A stretch of DNA of 64,000 bases from Pseudomonas sp. GD04091 (GTDB taxonomy: Bacteria > Pseudomonadota > Gammaproteobacteria > Pseudomonadales > Pseudomonadaceae). Under the pieces are notes generated by a model. It was not told where the DNA came from. It ran no database searches and saw only the letters and a program-made list of their open reading frames with translations. Shown here piece by piece: positions 60,953 through 64,000 of the stretch (position 1 is its first letter; every line of letters begins with the position of its first letter). The translations under genes were made by a program, and so were the position numbers. Location: NCBI RefSeq assembly GCF_029836165.1, contig NZ_JAOEBG010000001.1:434001-498000 (forward strand). The letters are read 5' to 3'.

Positions 60953-60978
60953 CAAAAAATACCGCCTCTCGGGCGGTC
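60953..60978 (-). terminator. terminator-like hairpin between prophage fibre-assembly gene and endolysin
   Basis: ACCGCC and GGCGGT stem with a CGAGA loop, followed on the minus strand by A then TTTTTT. It directly precedes the endolysin ribosome site, the same layout as in the tailocin at 36918 and 46410. Confidence 0.7.
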
Positions 60979-60995
60979 GGTGGGTTCGGTGCGGG

Positions 60996-61592
60996 TCAGG
61001 CCGGCGGCGCGGGCCAGTCGATCGTCGCGGGGTAGCCGGGCTGGTCCGGCAGGCGGTTCAGCGCCACGCGGTAGCGCTTCCAGTCTTTAAGGCGCAGGGC
61101 CTCGGCCTGGGTGGCTTCATCCAGGTCTGCAGCATCTTGCAGCGGGGCGATGGCTTCATCTGCTGCACGCCGGCGCCTGCCAGTTTCAGCGATTACGCCA
61201 GCGAGCAGCTCAGCAGCAGCGGCCTGGGCCTTCGCCTCTGCAGTAACCACCGCTGACCAGTCGATCGCACCCGGAGATGTTGCGCCTGGCTGCCCGAGGG
61301 GAAGCCCAGGGAGCACGACCGCTCCGTCTGGCGGGTCGATGACGGGAGCAGGAAACCTCGCTTCTGCCGGTGCATCACCAGCGTGCGGCAACAGCAATGT
61401 GATCCGCAGTTCTCCGAACGATCGTTCAACATCGCCGAACACCCAATGTGAGCTAACGCTGCCAGCAGGAAGCGTCGCGCCGTCAGGCAGATCGGCGAAG
61501 TCGAACTTCACAGAATTGATCGACAGCGTTTCGCCGTCGCGGAACACAATGAGGCTGTCATCCCGGCGCTGCGGGCTAAGTGAAATGCGCAT
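60996..61592 (-). CDS. tail fibre assembly protein of the prophage
   Basis: 198 residues. A variable N-terminal domain is followed by the conserved Tfa end (IAPLQDAADLDEA ... LKDWKRYRVALNRLP ... IDWPAPPA). The DNA of this end is nearly identical to the tailocin gene at 36964. ATG 61592 overlaps the fibre stop. Confidence 0.87.
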   Translation of the reverse strand: MRISLSPQRRDDSLIVFRDGETLSINSVKFDFADLPDGATLPAGSVSSHWVFGDVERSFGELRITLLLPHAGDAPAEARFPAPVIDPPDGAVVLPGLPLGQPGATSPGAIDWSAVVTAEAKAQAAAAELLAGVIAETGRRRRAADEAIAPLQDAADLDEATQAEALRLKDWKRYRVALNRLPDQPGYPATIDWPAPPA

Positions 61593-62440
61593 CACTGCCA
61601 CCTCCCTTTTGCGGTGTAACAGATGTCGATGACTGCCGACGACGACCTCAGGATCTGACTAGCGACATACACCCCCGGCCAATTTGCCTGGTTTGTGAGT
61701 CCTGCGGGCACAGTGAAACACTCGAACTCGCCTGACGCCGTGATACTGATCGTGGGAATTTCAGAGAACGGCGTCGGATAAGCGAACGAAGGCTCAAGCG
61801 CGCTGAAAAACAGCGAGCCGGAGGCGTTGTTCATCGTCTTCGGCAAGCGAAGCGTTCGCCAGCACTCAAGCGTCCCATCGAGGAACTTTGTGTAGCTTCC
61901 ATTCGAGTTGCTTCCGCGCTCAATGATTGCACCGGCCGACGCCAGGCCAATCACGTCAGCAATGGCTGCACTTTTCAGCCCGAGGCCGCTCCTCGCTGCG
62001 GCGGCAGTTCCCCCGCCCGTGCCGCCCTGGGCCAGGCTCAAGGGCGTTGTGATCCCCGACAGCGACGTGATGTCGCTGTTCGCGCCACTTTTCGCCGCAC
62101 CGATGTTGGCCCGAAGCGTAGCGATGTCAGTTGCATTCCCGAACAGTGCCAGCGTGCCGCCGAACTGCTCAACAAGCTGCCGCAGCCGATCAGCAGCCTC
62201 TTTCACATAGCCTTGCATCGGCGCCACGCCGTATACGCCGTTACCGACAGTGGCCCCCTGATACGCTGGGAGAATGCTGATAACTGTCGGGCTCGCAACG
62301 TTCGCCAGCTCATACACGTTGCCGTCGGGACCAATGAAAGCATCCCCGATTCTGCTGTTGGCGGCGAAGTTCGTACCGGTGCCAACAATAGTTGTCTGGC
62401 CCGTAGTGATTGCCACCGTGCCTTCTCTATACCACGACAT
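61592..62440 (-). CDS. prophage tail fibre
   Basis: A 282-residue fibre. The N-terminus (MSWYREGTVAITTGQTTIVG) is the domain common in phage tail proteins that binds the tip. It is followed by ITTPLSLAQGGTGGGTA, a linker also in the tailocin fibre at 40344, and a beta-rich C-terminal domain with a Trp-containing strand (TLECWRTLRLP). Confidence 0.87.
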   Translation of the reverse strand: MSWYREGTVAITTGQTTIVGTGTNFAANSRIGDAFIGPDGNVYELANVASPTVISILPAYQGATVGNGVYGVAPMQGYVKEAADRLRQLVEQFGGTLALFGNATDIATLRANIGAAKSGANSDITSLSGITTPLSLAQGGTGGGTAAAARSGLGLKSAAIADVIGLASAGAIIERGSNSNGSYTKFLDGTLECWRTLRLPKTMNNASGSLFFSALEPSFAYPTPFSEIPTISITASGEFECFTVPAGLTNQANWPGVYVASQILRSSSAVIDICYTAKGRWQ

Positions 62441-62449
62441 ATGAGGTAC

Positions 62450-63304
62450 TCAGTTGAATGGGAATGGGTATCCGCTGGTTTTAATTGCCAGGGCAACCGG
62501 ATAGCGGTCTGTTGGAACGTCGAAATAGAGTGCGCCGAGTCGAACCGGAGCGCGCTGGGCTGGCAAGTTGGTAGTCCTGGCAGCAAAGCAAAACATGAAC
62601 TCTACACCGCCAGCCACGCCGTATGCCCCTTCCTGTAGAGCGACTAGGTATTGGTAGTAGCCTTGGGTTGGTCCCTTACCTGCGGTTCGAGTGAAGTTGA
62701 CATAGGCTGCGTATTCTTCAGAACCACTGATCGGCACGAATACACGATTGATTATGTTGTGGGGGCCATCTGGAGAGATTGGCCCCCAAGATCCCACGCC
62801 GCCAACATAGGGTGTTCCTCGATAGTTTGTATCACTAACTACAATCGGCCCAGGCTCCGGTGCCGTTGCCACCCCCGCGATGTTCAGCGGCCTCTGGTTC
62901 GAGTTGAACGTGAGTACGCCATCTTCACGCCAGACCTTGAACCCGGTTATCGGGCCACTGTCGCGCATCGTGTCGAAACAATAGAACTTCGTTGAGGGCG
63001 TGGCAGAGATGTAGTAAAAGGTCGTCACATCACCGACTTTCGATGAGCCACATTGCGAGCCACTTCCGGCAATGAACACGATAGGCGCAACTGCACCGGA
63101 AACTGAAAACCCGTAGACAGGCTCTGCTGTTCCCTCGTACCAACTTGCTGGATCATTTGGATCAAGCTGCATGGATCTAAAAAACAGTCTTGGCCAGGCT
63201 GTAACGAGAGACAAGTAGCCACTCTTAAGAAGCCCATACGACACTTTGCTTGTGTCGTACAGAACACTCCCATCTTGCCGGTATGAGCTGAAACCTGCGC
63301 TCAC
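62450..63304 (-). CDS. accessory tail-tip protein, large partner (prophage pair)
   Basis: 284 residues. GFSSYRQDGSVLYDTSKVSYG at the N-terminus (21 residues; core YRQDGSVLYDTS) and GFKVWREDGVLTFNSNQ at about 120 both fit the recurrent motif seen at 41041 and 46500, so the motif occurs twice here. The central and C-terminal parts are longer than in the tailocin homologues and less GC-rich. Function unknown. Confidence 0.65.
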   Translation of the reverse strand: MSAGFSSYRQDGSVLYDTSKVSYGLLKSGYLSLVTAWPRLFFRSMQLDPNDPASWYEGTAEPVYGFSVSGAVAPIVFIAGSGSQCGSSKVGDVTTFYYISATPSTKFYCFDTMRDSGPITGFKVWREDGVLTFNSNQRPLNIAGVATAPEPGPIVVSDTNYRGTPYVGGVGSWGPISPDGPHNIINRVFVPISGSEEYAAYVNFTRTAGKGPTQGYYQYLVALQEGAYGVAGGVEFMFCFAARTTNLPAQRAPVRLGALYFDVPTDRYPVALAIKTSGYPFPFN

Positions 63305-63314
63305 GTTGCCCCCT

Positions 63315-63617
63315 TTAGTAGTATCCGTAGTGGATACGGCAATTCAGCGAGTAGAAGCCCCACCCTCCCGCATACGAATAAGCCCAGCTCAGGGTGGTGC
63401 CGACCAGCGTGATGCCTGGTCGTTTCCCCAGCCCGCGATCCTGTTCGCTGAGCTCAGCGACGGCATAGAAGAGCGTCCGCCCTGGCGGCGGTGACGGGAG
63501 GACTGCAGATCCATCCACCGCCCCCGTATCGACGTACCCGAGCATCTGGCTGATTGACGTTGTCATGTCGATAAGCAGCGTGCCGTCGGGCGCGTAGGCA
63601 AGAAACCCAGTGGCCAT
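63315..63617 (-). CDS. accessory tail-tip protein, small partner (prophage pair)
   Basis: 100 residues. GFLAYAPDGTLLIDMTTSIS starts it, related to the tailocin small partners, and it ends NCRIHYGYY. ATG 63617 overlaps the gpJ stop. It has the same place after gpJ as the tailocin protein at 41718. Confidence 0.68.
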   Translation of the reverse strand: MATGFLAYAPDGTLLIDMTTSISQMLGYVDTGAVDGSAVLPSPPPGRTLFYAVAELSEQDRGLGKRPGITLVGTTLSWAYSYAGGWGFYSLNCRIHYGYY

Positions 63618-64000
63618 CAGATGTTGATCCCCATCTTCGTGGCCACTTGGCCGTTCGGGTAGTACGTGTTCACCGAGCTGTTCGTGATCGTCAGCCGTTC
63701 GCCGCTTGTGCCGGTTCCGTTGATCTCGATCGCCCCGCTCTTCTGAATCCGCCAACCGCGCTGGCCTGAGATGAAGTCATTCGACTGGATCGTGTCGCCG
63801 ATCATCGCGTTTGTGATCCAGCCCGTGCCGATCAGGGCTTGGCTGATGAACACCTGGCCACCCTGCACAACGAATGGCGAGGTGAGCGTGCCGTTGATGT
63901 TGTTCACCACACCGAACCGATCAGCGTTCACCAGGAAGGTGCTCTGCAGGCCGGCGGGGCCGTTCTCGATACCAAGGCCGATGCCCGCTGCGACGTACTG
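63617..64000 (-). CDS. prophage gpJ, C-terminal end (partial)
   Basis: The frame is open to the edge of the window, so only the last 127 residues are seen. QYVAAGIGLGIEN ... FLVNADRFGV ... RGWRIQKSGAIEING matches the C-terminal module of the tailocin gpJ (QYVAAGVSLGIED ... FLVRADNFSV ... GWRLDKSGAFEING). The rest of the gene lies beyond 64000. Confidence 0.92.
   Translation of the reverse strand, partial: QYVAAGIGLGIENGPAGLQSTFLVNADRFGVVNNINGTLTSPFVVQGGQVFISQALIGTGWITNAMIGDTIQSNDFISGQRGWRIQKSGAIEINGTGTSGERLTITNSSVNTYYPNGQVATKMGINI

Larger units (their letters stand above)
59620..64000. mobile_element. left end of a lambda-like prophage (continues beyond the window)
   Basis: It starts at the break in mutS and carries minus-strand lysis and tail-tip genes. 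The integrase, head and replication genes and the other attachment site are not in the window. Its tip genes are homologous to, but distinct from, those of the tailocin F module. Confidence 0.8.

Overview
The window is a high-GC gammaproteobacterial chromosome, most likely a Pseudomonas of the putida/fluorescens lineage. The support is a fpr-finR divergent pair, dgkA, an ErdR-like regulator, recX-recA-cinA, an OprD porin next to proS, P. putida-style REP repeats, and a tailocin locus in the mutS-cinA interval. No species was identified by search.

Region 1 (1-24,700) is housekeeping DNA: OprD porin end, proS, a lipoprotein, dinB, two initiator-tRNA genes with near-identical promoters, an overlapping MprF-type synthase/VirJ-type hydrolase pair for aminoacyl-phosphatidylglycerol, kup, rimO, a GNAT enzyme, a pseudouridine-synthase homologue that seems to lack its catalytic Asp, trmO, fpr/finR, dgkA, a NarL-type regulator, a DTW-domain tRNA modifier, a LOG protein, recX, recA with a LexA box, and the CinA C-terminal amidase.

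Region 2 (about 24,700-56,050) is a bacteriocin (tailocin) locus read on the minus strand from a LexA/CI-type repressor. In transcription order it holds an orphan fibre, a holin, a complete lambda-like flexible (F-type) tail, a complete P2-like contractile (R-type) tail, a Com-like regulator, a GH19 endolysin and nested Rz/Rz1 spanins. There are no capsid, terminase or integrase genes. The F module therefore lies between the holin and the R module, and both could share one lysis set. Both tail-chaperone genes carry a frameshift signal: a lambda-like -1 site in G/T, and in E/E' a +1 site identical to the prfB (RF2) core CTT-TGA-C. Several fibre/assembly cassettes share an anchor motif or a conserved 3' end. 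Terminator-like hairpins sit at cassette borders inside the operon.

Region 3 (56,050-59,590) carries a LysR regulator, an amino-acid permease, a phytanoyl-CoA dioxygenase-like gene and the first 13 codons of mutS.

Region 4 (59,629-64,000, continuing outside the window) is the lysis/tail end of a lambda-like prophage that begins where the mutS reading frame breaks. It carries Rz/Rz1, endolysin, fibre assembly, fibre, two accessory tip proteins and the end of gpJ, all related to the F module of the tailocin.
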